Source: Dipteris shenzhenensis (lineage: Eukaryota > Polypodiophyta > Polypodiopsida > Gleicheniales). From it: 64,000 bases of DNA. How positions within the stretch are numbered: position 1 is the first letter of the stretch; each line of letters starts with the position of its first letter. Where the stretch lies: assembly GCA_047967505.1 (NCBI GenBank), contig CM106540.1; one strand, given 5' to 3'. The notes beneath the pieces are model-generated. The model had not been told where the DNA came from, searched no databases, and saw only the letters and a program-made list of their open reading frames with translations. A program made the translations under genes and the position numbers. Of this stretch, positions 1-9,846 are shown piece after piece.

Positions 1-329
1 ATAGCATTTTCAATCATGCTTTGATTAATGGTTATCTTCTAACCTTGACTAACTAGTTGCCCTTCCATGTTGTTCACCTCCTATACCAACCTGGTGAAGT
101 TTTGGAGAGAATCCAAATCGGGCTTTTGAAGAGCGAGAGAGGAGTGGAATAGTGGAGGCTTGAGTTTGCAGTCTGATTGCAAAGTCTGATTGCAAGGGAG
201 AACGAAATGGTCAAGAGGGATATAAGACAAAATGGTTAAGGGAATGTAATAGCGGTTTGCAACTCAACTACACTGTCAAGGTGAGAGCCACCATGGTGGT
301 TGGCTCGAATTTTGATTAATTCAAGGCCG
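1..329. other. no gene seen
   Basis: No reading frame, RNA gene or repeat unit is recognised here. The sequence is ordinary AT-moderate intergenic DNA leading into the repeat block that follows. Confidence 0.5.
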
Positions 330-945
330 CAGTACTAACATGCATGGTAATGAGTGATTAGAGGTGGTGGCATCTAAGATTCCTAGCCACACGTCTATGG
401 TGGCGGCTAGGACCCACTAGGCTGCCAGTTAATTACCAACCACCATAGTGGCCCACAATTACTCACCTTCCAATTACCACCACTAGGCTTGGACATATGA
501 TTACTACGAGTGCAGTAAATTACCAGTCACCGGGCTTGCATGCTCAGGAGAGTACTAGAGTGCATGGTAATGAGGGATTAGAGGGTATTAGGCTTCATGC
601 TTTAGTTTTGTGGGAATTACTACCCGATGGTGGTGGCTCTCATCAGCCATGTCTGTCATGGGGCTACGATTCCACCGGGCTGGCTAAATTACCAGCCATC
701 CCACCACTAGGAGTAACAATGTATGATCACTACGAGTGCAGTAAAAATTACCAGTCATCGGGCTTGCATGCTCAGTAGAGTACTAGAGTGCATGGTAATG
801 AGTAATTACAGCCACGATGGCTACAATTCCACCGGGATGGCAGTTAAAATTACCAACCAACCAGTGGACTATGAGTGCAGTAAAAATTACCAGTCATCAG
901 GCTCGCATGCTCAATAGAGAACTAGAGTGCATGGTAATGAGTGAT
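330..945. repeat. short direct repeats, three main copies
   Basis: A ~80-bp segment recurs near 495-573, 722-803 and 865-943. Each copy has a stretch resembling TACGAGTGCAGTAAA, then TTGCATGCTCA, then CTAGAGTGCATGGTAATGAG. A partial copy lies near 338-355. Spacing is irregular (about 227 and 140 bp), so this is a degenerate cluster, not a regular satellite. Short reading frames across it contain repeated peptides and are products of the repeat, not genes. Confidence 0.7.
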
Positions 946-954
946 TAAATAAGT

Positions 955-1455
955 GTCTATGAAAACATCTCTAAACTTAGATTGCATCACACAACTCTCA
1001 AGAGAGAGATGAGTGCCAGAATAAGCATTTATGAAAACATCGCTAAGCTTAGACTTCAACACAAAACTCTCTTAAGAAAAACAATTATTTATATAGAAAT
1101 TGAAATTGCAACACACAACTCTCATTGGAGAGATGAGTGCCAGTCTCAAACATAAATCAAAACCAACATTAATTTAAAAGAAAAAAAGACTACAACACAC
1201 AACTCTTGCAAAAAAACACAATATAAAACAAACATTAATTAATAAAAAAGATTGCATCACACAACTCTTGCAAGAGAAATGAGTGCCATTCTAAAACACA
1301 ATACAAATTAAACATTAATTAATAAAAAATAACTATAGCACACAACTCTCACAAGAGAGATGAGTGCTAGCCTAAAACATAAAATAAAACAAACATTAAT
1401 TAATTAAAAAAAACTACAACATACAACTCTCGCAAGAGAGATGAGTGCTAGTCTC
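955..1455. repeat. satellite-like tandem repeat with ACACAACTCTC core
   Basis: The core ACACAACTCTC followed by AGAGAGATGAGTGCCAG recurs at about 980, 1109, 1260, 1340 and 1420, with partial units near 1055 and 1197. AT-rich spacers rich in AAACATTAATT separate the cores. The core can pair with itself (CTCTCNCAAGAGAG), so each unit carries a small hairpin. The unit is ~75-110 bp. Confidence 0.7.
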
Positions 1456-1594
1456 GCAAACAAGGGCGAAGAAGGGCCTGTGAGAGGTGGGTGAGCTGGT
1501 AGGTGAGGTAATCTAGCAAGTGCCATAGGCAAGCAAGAGACAGTAGGGCTAGCAAGCAAGTAGCAGAGGTGGCAAGGAAGGCAGGTCACAGTAT

Positions 1595-1700
1595 TTGTAC
1601 GAATACCAAAAATGAGAATGGTTCTTTTTTTATACTGCGTTTATTCTTACAAATAAACAACAATTATTCGTATGAATAGATTATTCATACGAATAAAATG
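1595..1700. repeat. palindromic ATTCGTATGAAT cluster
   Basis: Several overlapping short inverted repeats based on ATTCGTATGAAT / ATTCATACGAAT occur in about 100 bp. A very similar cluster lies at 34108-34172. It may be the subterminal part of a small DNA transposon, but no flanking duplication was identified. Confidence 0.45.
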
Positions 1701-2765
1701 GGAAAAAATGCTTCAAGCATTTTAAATCATAAAAAAAGCGAATTCAAGAGTTTTTTTTTTTTTCAAAGAACGTGCAAATTAATGCAACTTAGGTTTGGAC
1801 AAACAGCTAGACAAAAATTTTATTGGCCGATGGGAGGGATGATATCGAGTCAAGAAGTTCACAAATGGAACCTATCAACTTGAGGATGTTGATGGCATGG
1901 TGATGCCCAAACACACCAATGAGTATCGCCTTAAATGGTTCTATGCTCCTTGAAGGCTAGTGAGAGGCTAGTAGACCCTCTTTGTTACTAGAAAGGATCT
2001 ACTTGGGCAGGAAATATGTGAGGGCAAAATTTGATATCTTTTATTTTGCACTGGTGTTTCTTTTCTCTATGTTTGATAAGAGTGTGAGTATCAAGTGATA
2101 GCCTAGTGGCTCTCCCTTATTTCTATCAAATTTTTCTAAAATATTGTATGGGATTGAGAGGATGAGTGGAATGGGTCATTGTAAATACCATGTTTATAAA
2201 TGATATATATCTTGGTATTGGGTGAGAGTTATTTGTGTATGGGACATTATGGAGATTTTAGAAAATAGGAAGACAGTCATACAAATAATGGGTCTCATGT
2301 CCATGTGTTCCAATAATGTAAGAGAGATCACATGCCAAGCATGTGGAAGGCATGCGGAGGTGTGTGGAAGAGTGTGGAGTCAAGAGGAATCCTTCTAGAA
2401 TTCTTATGTGGAATAAGGAGGATGTAGACATATGGAAAAGAGAGGGTCCCTATGAGCTCCATATGGGAAGACCCTTGACTCTCTCAATATTTTAAGGCTC
2501 ATGAGCATCTTTTGATGGGACACATGTCAAGAGTAGCCAAAAAGGACATTGATGGTGACATATGGGCTCATGAGATTGATGGGGAAAGGAATCTATAGGC
2601 AACAATTGTAAATGGGTGAAGAACGGTGATAAAATCTCTATAAAAGAAGCCCTCCTCTCCCTTGTTCAACATCTTCTTGACCATTGAGCCTCATGCTGCT
2701 GTAGCTCTAGTCACCTCAAGCCTCTTCCATGAGCCCTCTCTCTCCCTCTTGTAGATATCCTCTTA
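1701..2765. other. no gene seen
   Basis: About 1 kb without a credible reading frame. A TATA-like TATAAAAG near 2638-2645, followed by pyrimidine-rich sequence with ATCTTCTTGACC, resembles the end of an LTR, but no partner copy was found. Confidence 0.35.
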
Positions 2766-2892
2766 CATTAGGGGAGAATTGGGGTCTCAAAAGGGCCTTC
2801 AATTAGTGTTTCCTAATTTCAAGGGATTAGAGAGTGTTTGAGGTGTACCAATGAGAGTGCTAGAAGGTGTGGGGCAATGGTATGTTGAGATG
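2766..2892 (+). repeat. terminal-repeat-like sequence, left copy (TIR family Y/X)
   Basis: This begins CATTAGGGGAGAATTGGGG and continues GTCTCAAAAGGGCCTTC. A ~130-bp copy in inverted orientation lies at 10711-10840. Shorter related ends (about 33 bp) lie at 9577-9609 (inverted) and 9847-9880 (direct). Such a set is expected for the terminal inverted repeats of a DNA-transposon family. A clear target duplication was not found. Confidence 0.6.
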
Positions 2893-2939
2893 GAGGATGG
2901 GCAAAATTACAGAGAGCCCCTATTGGTTGCTCCCCTTAC

Positions 2940-3129
2940 ACTAGGGACCACCCAAACCATCCCCCCCCTCTTAACCCATGTTTGACCCTCCCCCCTCCCT
3001 CTTTCTAGGGCCTCTGCCCCCACTCTTCTAGTCTAGCCTGCCAAATCACTCCATTTGGACCAAATCCCATGCATTTTCCCTCTTCCCCCTCTTTCTCTGC
3101 TCCCTCTTGCTCTAGCCTGCTTGCTGCAG

Positions 3130-3181
<52 letters not shown>

Positions 3182-3444
3182 CTCTCCCTCTCTTGTGCCT
3201 TTGTTATAGCTGCTCTGTCCCTCTCCTTCTACCTCTCCTGTGCCTCTGTTTTTGCTATTGCTCTATCCCTCTCCTTCTCCCTATTTTGTGCCTCTGTTGG
3301 AGCTACTGTGTCCCTCGCCTTCTCCCTCTCCTATGCCTTTGTTGCTGCTGCTCTGTCCCTCTCCTTCTCCCTCTTTTGTGCCTCTGTTGGAGTTGCATTG
3401 CTCTGTGTAGGAGTCCCATTCTTGCTATTGCAACCTCTGCAAGC
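2940..3444. repeat. pyrimidine-rich low complexity with (CT)n microsatellite
   Basis: A pure CT run lies at about 3131-3179. It is followed by repeated CCTCTCCTTCTCCCTCTC-like units of ~60 bp (about 3180-3400). The frame open through it encodes leucine/serine/cysteine repeats and should not be counted as protein. It may be an upstream or 5' untranslated tract of the gene that follows. Confidence 0.7.
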
Positions 3445-4725
3445 ATGGTGAGGAGCAATGCTACAAGACCACGCAATGTTGTGACCTCTTGTGTCTTCCA
3501 CAACATTAGAAATGCATTGGATGAGTGGATCCCTTGCACCTACAGCTTAAATGACTGGATAGTGATGAAAGGATTGACCAAAGGTCCACATAAGCTTCCC
3601 AAGAGCAAGAGAGGTGACATCTTACATGAGTGGAAGGGGCACATCTTGAAGTTCAAGTTTGGGAAGAAAGGATGGCTAGCAAAAGTGCAACATGTTTACA
3701 TGGGAAAAGATATGCAGCTTCCTCCATCATTCAATCAATCTAGAATGCCATCACACTGTGAGCCTTTCTATCTATGTACCTTTTCCACCTGTAAGTGTAA
3801 TGAGTCCATTTGGAAATTTTGTGTTTGGTTTCTAAGAGCTCTTATTCATGGTGGCAGATGTTTTCCCTTTGGACTTCGAGGAGTGGGAAGCAATTGAATC
3901 ATTCATAGGCAAGTTCACTGCGATTCATGAGGATTTAGGTAAGCAAATGCATGCCGGGGAGAAGTTGGCCTCCTTCGAATGAAGAATGTGTATTGGTATA
4001 ATGCAACATACATCACTCCAATGACATCATCAAGCTATGGCCGTTTGCAAACCATTGCACCACCACAACTTCAAGACATGGATTGCAGTAATGTGGACTT
4101 GAGGACATTGCAATCATACAAGGACAAGATTGCAAAGGATATGGGCATTGCCATGAAGTTTACATTTGGATTCAAATGGGCAAGGGTATCTTGGTTTATG
4201 CATCTACACATTTTTGCTTCTTTATTTCAGAATATACATATGCATAGAACAAAAACTATGTGGTCCTGCAAGCGTGTAGATGAAAATGCTCTTGAAGATT
4301 TACTTGGGATGAATTGGGGAACCAGGTCAGGCAACCAAAAGGGTGATGTGTTTCAATGTCACATATGTAAAGACAATGGATACCATTTGTCATGCCAAAT
4401 GTTGTATTTAGCTTTTCAATACAGGCACTGGAAGAAAATAAATGGCCGATGCCTTCCCCTAGACTCTAATGGTGATGAAGACAATACAGGGGTAAGTTTG
4501 TCTATTGATGTTGAAGAGGGAGATGTCAAGAATGTGAATTTCACATCGCAATGGACTCTAAGGGATGTGCAAGAACACCTATTGGTCATGGAGGACAGCA
4601 TGTCAGAGTCCTTCTACTTTACCTTAAATGGTGGTAAGATCAGCCACCGTGTGGAGAAGTGCATGCATAGTGCCAATTTCATTCCTCCTGCAACTTTGAA
4701 GATTGCTAACAATGTGTTTGACTAG
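3445..4725 (+). CDS. unrecognised plant protein, one intron, one frameshift
   Basis: I do not recognise this protein. Starting at the ATG at 3445 (after the low-complexity tract), about 115 codons run to a donor GTAAGTG at 3791. An acceptor GGCAG ends at 3857 and splicing is in phase (exons 3445-3790 and 3858-3982). Exon 2 encodes an acidic stretch with the motif FPLDFEEWEAIESFIGKF and stops at 3980. A second frame starting at 3979 gives 248 residues and ends at 4725, so a one-base shift near 3979 probably split one gene. The second part has CHICKDNGYHLSCQ (possible metal-binding cysteines) and an acidic middle. It lies between TIR-like sequences, so it could be a transposon cargo or accessory gene. 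Confidence is low as to function, moderate that it was once coding. Confidence 0.4.
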
Positions 4726-4896
4726 TGCAGCATTTAATTTTTTGTCTGTCAAATCCTAGTTATTGCTTCAAAAGATGATGGACAATTAAATTAAAATGTT
4801 ATTTCTTTTAATGTTTTCTCCTTTCAGTTCATGGTAAATGTTTTTCAAAAAATTTGGGGATTTTATGATTAATTTTAATTTTTAAGGTTTTGATAT
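4726..4896. other. AT-rich spacer
   Basis: Short AT-rich 3' flank of the preceding gene, ending in the GATAT that precedes the LTR. No polyadenylation signal stands out. Confidence 0.4.
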
Positions 4897-5631
4897 TGTT
4901 AGATATCAATGCTCCACTCTCGTGTAACTATGCGGGAACCAGCTAACTCTACTTGTAAGCCCCCCATATGAGGAGAAGGCATTTGAGTAGCTCGGTTATC
5001 CGGTAGTTCCTGGTTTGGACAATAGATGGGGTTCATGTGTGGCCTGATGGCTGGACGGCTTCAAATAGAGTTGGCACACTGCCAACTAGGCTACATGCAA
5101 GTGCAGGAAGGCATCCCATGACTGACCGCACTAAGAATAGACGAAGCATTTCCTGAGGCAACCCACTCTCGGGTTGCAGGGCCCTTTTGGAGCCCCAAAT
5201 GATCTCGGATGGCTCTAGGCCGACGAACAAGGACCGTAGTTTAGTTGCTCTATTCTGGACCACGGTTCTAACGTGTGGTCAGTGGCCTATTTTGCCGACC
5301 TCTAGTCGGCTGTTTTGGACCGACTAGGTCGGTCTCCCAATTGGGTCTAACTGACTACGACTGGTGGCTATATAAGAGCAAGCCCGTGAAGCCCATCATC
5401 ATCACTGGCTACAGCAACCCTGATTCCTTAGCATCCAGCCTCCATCCTCTACTGATTCCAACATGCCATCGAAGCTTCCCACACAGGAGCACACGATTGG
5501 GAGGTAGCGCCATCTATTGTATAAGTTTTATAGTAATCAAATTTTTGATTCTCCATAGTATCTGCTTTTCTCTCTTGCATACGAGATCCTGTTAAATCTG
5601 TTGAGCACAGACGTTGTATTGTTTTCTTACA
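4897..5631 (+). repeat. 5' LTR of chimeric element (family A)
   Basis: Begins TGTTAGATATC and ends TTCTTACA. Its 735 bp align with the 720- and 719-bp LTRs at 12695 and 17420. A TATA box TATATAAG lies at 5369-5376, where the family A LTRs also have one, so this was the promoter of the element. Many differences from the other two copies show age. Confidence 0.9.
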
Positions 5632-5643
5632 TGGTATCAGAGC
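5632..5643 (+). promoter_or_regulatory. primer-binding site, initiator-tRNA-Met type
   Basis: TGGTATCAGAGC directly follows the LTR. It matches the 3' end of plant initiator methionine tRNA, the usual copia primer. Confidence 0.9.
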
Positions 5644-5704
5644 TTGGTGGGCTCTAGCAAGAAGATTTGGTAGTGTGTTTCTATTTGCGAGCAGATTGTG
5701 AGAG

Positions 5705-5818
5705 ATGGCCCAGCCCGCAAGACTGCAAATCCCACTGTTCGATGAAAGTGGAAAGTTGGACGGCACTAACTATCCACTCTGGAAGTTCAAGATGAATACC
5801 ATCCTAAGCACATATTAG
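5705..5818 (+). pseudogene. gag: gag N-terminal fragment (37 codons)
   Basis: An ATG at 5705 opens a frame matching the start of family A gag (motif LDGTNYPLWKFKM). It ends at a TAG at 5816 created by the join to family B sequence. In family A the frame would continue. Here nothing of the capsid domain remains, so no Gag is made. Confidence 0.85.
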
Positions 5819-7436
5819 TGGAGCTGTAGTGTCCTCTAGCAGTGGTTCACATACTTCATCATGGACAAGCAGATTCAGATCAAGAGGATCTCCTAAAAGC
5901 AATGTAGATATTGGTATGCAAGTATCACAAAAAGGAAAAGAGAAAGTAGATCAGCCCATGGTTGATGTGAATGCAGGTCACTCTTATGTGGATGGTGAAT
6001 CAAGTGGCTCAGAACAGAGCCTTGATGATGAGTTGGGTATTCCTTCTATTGTTACACTTGGAGTAAGGAGACAAGGGATGTTTTGAGAGCACCTGGTAGT
6101 GAGCCTATTTTGCGCAAGTCTACCAGAGCTAGGTATCCTGTGGATAGGCTGAAATATGATGGATTTACAGCCATTCACTATGCCTATATGGTCAAAGTGA
6201 TACATGAACCAAAACCCAATTCTTTTGAGCAAGCCATGGGAAAAGAAAAATGGCAGAAAGCCATGGATGAAGAAATGGATGTCTTGGAAGCAAATCCTAC
6301 GTGGGAATTGGTGCCTTTACCTAAAGACAAGAATGCAATTAGCTACAAGTGGGTTTATAAGGTGAAGCACAATGCAGATGGTTCTATGAACAGATACAAG
6401 GCAAGATTAGTTGTCAAGGGGTATGCACATACATATGGCATTGATTATGAAGAAACATTCCGATTGCAAGGATGGCAACCGTAAGAGCAGTCATTGCTAT
6501 GGCTGCATCAAAGGGATGGTCTTTATATCAGATGGATGTAAAGAATGCTTTCTTGCATGGTGATTTGCAAGAAGAGGTCTATATGGAGCAGCCACCAGGT
6601 TATGTTCATGTTGTTCATCTTGAGTTTGTTTGCAGGTTGAAGAAAGCCTTGTATGGCTTGAAGCAAGCACCTAGAGCATGATCTGACAAGATAGGACAAT
6701 ATCTTGTCACTATTGGTTTTCAGATTTCCAAGGCAAATTTCTCACTTTATGTGAGAAAAACAGAGAAAGGCATTATGATGTTTGTCATTTATGTTGATGA
6801 TTTGATCATCACAGGTGATAGTGATGAAGATATCCTTCATGTGAAAATGCTATTGAAGCAAAAGTTTGAGATGAAGGATTTGGGAGAGCTACGTTACTTC
6901 TTGGGCATTGAGGTGATTAGATCCATAAGTGAGATATGGCTCTTGCAGAGGCACTATGGATTGGACATGCTGTCCAAATATGGGATGACAGGCTGTAAGC
7001 CTATTTTAGTTCCTTTGGAGTAGAATGTGAAGTTGAGCGCAGATGCAGGTGAGCTTCTAGAAGACCCTACTATGTACAGACGCATAGACGCATAGTAGGA
7101 AGTTTGATTTATATGACCATTACCAGGCCAGATTTGCACTATGTTATTGGGTTGGTAAGTCAGTTTATTCAGGCTCCAAGGAAATCGTATTTGGATGCGG
7201 CTAGACACATACTGAGGTATGTGAAGTCCACATTGCAATATGGACTATTTTATGAGACTGGGGTTCAGATACAATTGCATGGATACACTGATGCTGATTG
7301 GGCTGGTAGTATTTCTGATAGACGATCTACAAGTGGATATATGTTCTCTTTTGGGAGTGCTACAGTCACTTGGAGTAGCAAGAAACAGCCTACAATTGCC
7401 TTGTCAAGCACAGAGGCTGAGTACAAGGGTGCAACA
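5819..7436 (+). pseudogene. pol: family B copia pol fragment: linker, reverse transcriptase, partial RNase H
   Basis: The frames together carry the pre-RT linker (5829-6086), the RT start (motif [20 protein letters not shown], near 6303-6360), the palm segment [20 protein letters not shown] (about 6529-6588), the catalytic YVDD at 6790-6801, and RNase H with DADWAGS and ALSSTEAEY (about 7289-7425). At least two frameshifts (near 6080 and 6475) and stop codons at 6679 and 7021 break it. The end of RNase H is missing. It is a Ty1/copia reverse transcriptase relic and cannot be translated as a unit. Confidence 0.9.
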
Positions 7437-7830
7437 AGAGGACGAAGGGTGGAGGTGGCATCCAATGGGTCTAGCAGTGTTTTTCACTCTTGCCATTGAA
7501 TAATGAGAGTTAGGGTTTTTTTAAACGTTTTATATGGACCCATCATGTTTTGACATCCCTTTTAATTACATTTAGGGTTTCATCGTGCCCCCGCCCTAAC
7601 CCCTCCAACCCCCCCACCCTCGTCGCCCTCCCCTCCCATTGCCCTCCCCCTACTTGCCCCGCCCACACCCGCACACCCATCGCCCTCCCCATACACCCCA
7701 TCCCCCCCTCCCCCCACCCTTGCTACCACTCTACCCCTCCCCTTGCCCCGCCCCATGCCCCTCCCTTCTCTCCCCCCTCCTTCACCATGTCCCCACTTTC
7801 CCCAATGTCATGTGAGTATAAAAATTGTGT
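7437..7830. other. C-rich low-complexity stretch, no gene
   Basis: From about 7570 to 7800 the plus strand is almost all C with short CCCTCCCC, CCCATCGCC and CCCCACCC units. The open frame across it is proline-rich only because of base composition. The complementary strand is G-rich and has runs that could form G-quadruplexes. Nothing coding is supported. Confidence 0.6.
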
Positions 7831-9121
7831 TCAAAATAAGCAATATATTAGAGAGATATTAAACAGTGGTTGGACCCATCTACTCCCTTGTCTCACTCTA
7901 TCTTGCAACCAACGTGTGACTCCTTGACTCCTTATGGATGCTTTCCAAGCACTATACCTTCTATTCTTTGATACAATTTGAACTGCTTTTGCAAGTTCTG
8001 ATGCCTTTTCCTTTTCAAACTTCAAAGTCCTTCCTAGTAAACATCTAAAAAGCCAGTCGAACATCTCATGCAATGCATTGCTATGAGTGACACCACCACC
8101 ATGCCTTGAGTTCTTGAAGTAGGTTTCCTTGGCTCTATAGTGCAACTTCTCCATGCCTTGTGTATTCCAAATGGACAAAGGACCCCAATTTTGTACAAAC
8201 CATGGTCCGTGTGCATAGAGAATATGATGCATACATGATGAGAATCATTTCAACAACAAAAACTATTTATAAAGCAAGTGCTAAATATTATGATGGTGCC
8301 AAGATTACCATGTAATATGTAATGTGCGACTCCCCCCATGCTTTCACCATTAATTGCATAAACTCTTTCACAGCCATCCTGAACCTTTCATAATACATCT
8401 CATCGATTTGAACCTGGTGAAGCAATTTTATCAATTCATCTACCTTTGTCCATACTTTAGCTCTCAAAGGCACTACTTGAGGATAAGAAGCCTTATTGGT
8501 CGTGCGCACACAATGCTTTCCAGTATTCCCAACCCAAACTACTTTGAGGCAATGTGTGTTTGTCTTTGTCGAGATTGTGGTTCAATAGGAATCTCCTTGC
8601 CTTCCCTCCACCCATGGACACTCATGTAGGAAGATTCTGTGTTGCCCCAGACATTTTCTTATCCTCCTTAAGTTTGACATGTCCTCCATGGAATCCCATC
8701 TCTAATAGCAACTTCTCACCTTATGCAATGCACCGTGCAGATACTTCTTGCGGAGTTAAATTCCAAGCATAAAGATGATGCAAGTACAACTTATCAAGTA
8801 TGCGCAGTTCTGCGTGTAAAGTACATATGTGTACTCTCTCAAGTGGGATGGGCAAGATGGAATCCCACTTTTAATCCTTCTTGTCGCAATTGGGAGCTTG
8901 CGTTTGGCTGCAAGATAGAATGCCATTCTCCCATTGTGAGCCAACCTTTTGCTTACGTTGTGCAAACACATGCAATAAAGGCATGTGTTCATTGCATTTG
9001 CCCCTATATCACAACCATGCAAGCACTTGAGGGTTTTCAAATCACTAGCAAGATGCCATTCAACTTGAAAGGAAGGGGAGTGCTTCACCATCGTACAAAG
9101 AATGGAATCAAGCAAAGATAA
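7831..9121 (-). pseudogene. decayed transposase-like gene, C-terminal part
   Basis: Read on the minus strand, several broken frames line up in one order. First comes a segment with ASDLKTLKCLHG followed by spaced cysteines (TCLYCMC, around 9010-8950). Next is a long middle piece (8509-8288). Last is a segment with PLSIWNTQGMEKLHYRAK near 8190-8100 and a basic tail. The arrangement (metal-binding Cys pair, then GxxxxxxQGxEK near the end) recalls large transposase-like proteins found scattered in eukaryotes. This is pattern memory and was not searched. At least three frameshifts or stops exist. It lies inside the interval bounded by the TIR-like repeats at 2766 and 9609. Confidence 0.45.
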
Positions 9122-9245
9122 AGAGGTTGGGAGGAGGCAGAGGTTGAGAGGAGGAGGCTGAGAGGAGGTTGAGAGGAGGAAGAGGTTGGGCAGAGGCTGA
9201 GAGGAGGTAGAGAGGAGGAAGAGGCTCAGAGAAAGGTGGGGACTT
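9119..9245 (+). repeat. GAGGAGG purine minisatellite
   Basis: Imperfect units such as GAGGTTGAGAGGAGG and GAGGCTGAGAGGAGG repeat for about 125 bp. The complementary strand reads as serine/leucine/proline repeats with no protein meaning. Confidence 0.75.
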
Positions 9246-9576
9246 AATGGGGATATTTTGGGGAGACTCCTGGGAGGAGTTTGGGGGTGCTAGGGACACT
9301 TTTGGAAATTTTTGCTTTTTTAGAGGGAAAAAAAAGTCGCGGATTTGGGGGCCTACCAAGATAGCCTAGGAAGGTATGGGGACCATCCAAAAGTAAAGGG
9401 GGGGAGTAAATGCCTCAAGAGATGGTGGGGGCAAGAGAGAGGCAAGTGGAAGCCTAGTGGAGACCAAGGAGGACTCTCCACCAATGAGAGGCCAATATGG
9501 AATCCTCCATTCTTTTAATGCCCATGCCTTCCCATTGGCTGGTTTGCTAATCACAAATCTTAAGGGACTAATCCAA
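9246..9576. other. no gene seen
   Basis: Purine-rich flank of the minisatellite followed by about 200 bp of unremarkable sequence leading into the terminal-repeat copy at 9577. Confidence 0.4.
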
Positions 9577-9609
9577 GAGGCCCTTTTTGAGTCTGAAATT
9601 CCCCTAATG
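9577..9609 (-). repeat. TIR-like end, inverted copy
   Basis: Read on the minus strand it starts CATTAGGGGAATTTC and continues with CTCAAAAAGGGCCT. This matches the start of the copy at 2766 with a two-base gap. With 2766 it could bound one element (2766-9609) carrying the plus-strand gene and the minus-strand transposase-like relic. Confidence 0.5.
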
Positions 9610-9846
9610 TAGATAGTCAGAGAGGTCTTTGAAACTCTCCCCAAACTATGATGAGTCATTTGTCACTCCATCTGAACGTACAGGGAAAACTTGAACTTGC
9701 TCCCATGTCTTCACAATTGCAATGTTTTCACAAATGTCATGAGCCCCTATGATGCACACACTACAGAAACAAGAAATTTTTCTTGTTATAATCAGTAATT
9801 GGTTGTTTGAAAATCCCCATATGCTATGAAGACCACAAACTCCTTT

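Larger units (their letters stand above)
4897..7436 (+). mobile_element. chimeric Ty1/copia fragment: family A 5' end joined to family B pol
   Basis: The 5' part (LTR, primer-binding site, first 37 gag codons) matches the element at 12695-18138 (family A). From about 5812 on, the sequence matches family B (the elements at 12141-21897 and 22502-28052) in the middle of its polyprotein. The two families share the four bases ATAT at the join (5812-5815). The 3' end stops abruptly after GGTGCAACA at 7436 inside RNase H, with no 3' LTR and no matching TSD. The chimera is dead. It could have arisen by template switching during reverse transcription or by recombination after insertion. Confidence 0.8.

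Noticed and set aside
497-917. Frames with repeated ITTSAV and KNYQSSG peptides
   Set aside because: They follow DNA repeats at 330-945. Only short and unrelated outside the repeat.
955-1455. CRISPR-like regular repeat
   Set aside because: Units are degenerate with unequal AT-rich spacers in a plant genome, and there are no cas genes. It is satellite DNA.
3055-3444. N-terminal extension of a reading frame full of leucine, serine and cysteine
   Set aside because: It is the translation of a CT microsatellite and pyrimidine repeats. The credible start is the ATG at 3445.
5632-5643. Possible tRNA gene fragments at each TGGTATCAGAGC
   Set aside because: Only the 12-base primer match is present, always directly beside an LTR. 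There is no cloverleaf.
7550-7927. Proline-rich 125-codon frame
   Set aside because: A C-rich low-complexity tract. Proline content follows directly from base composition.
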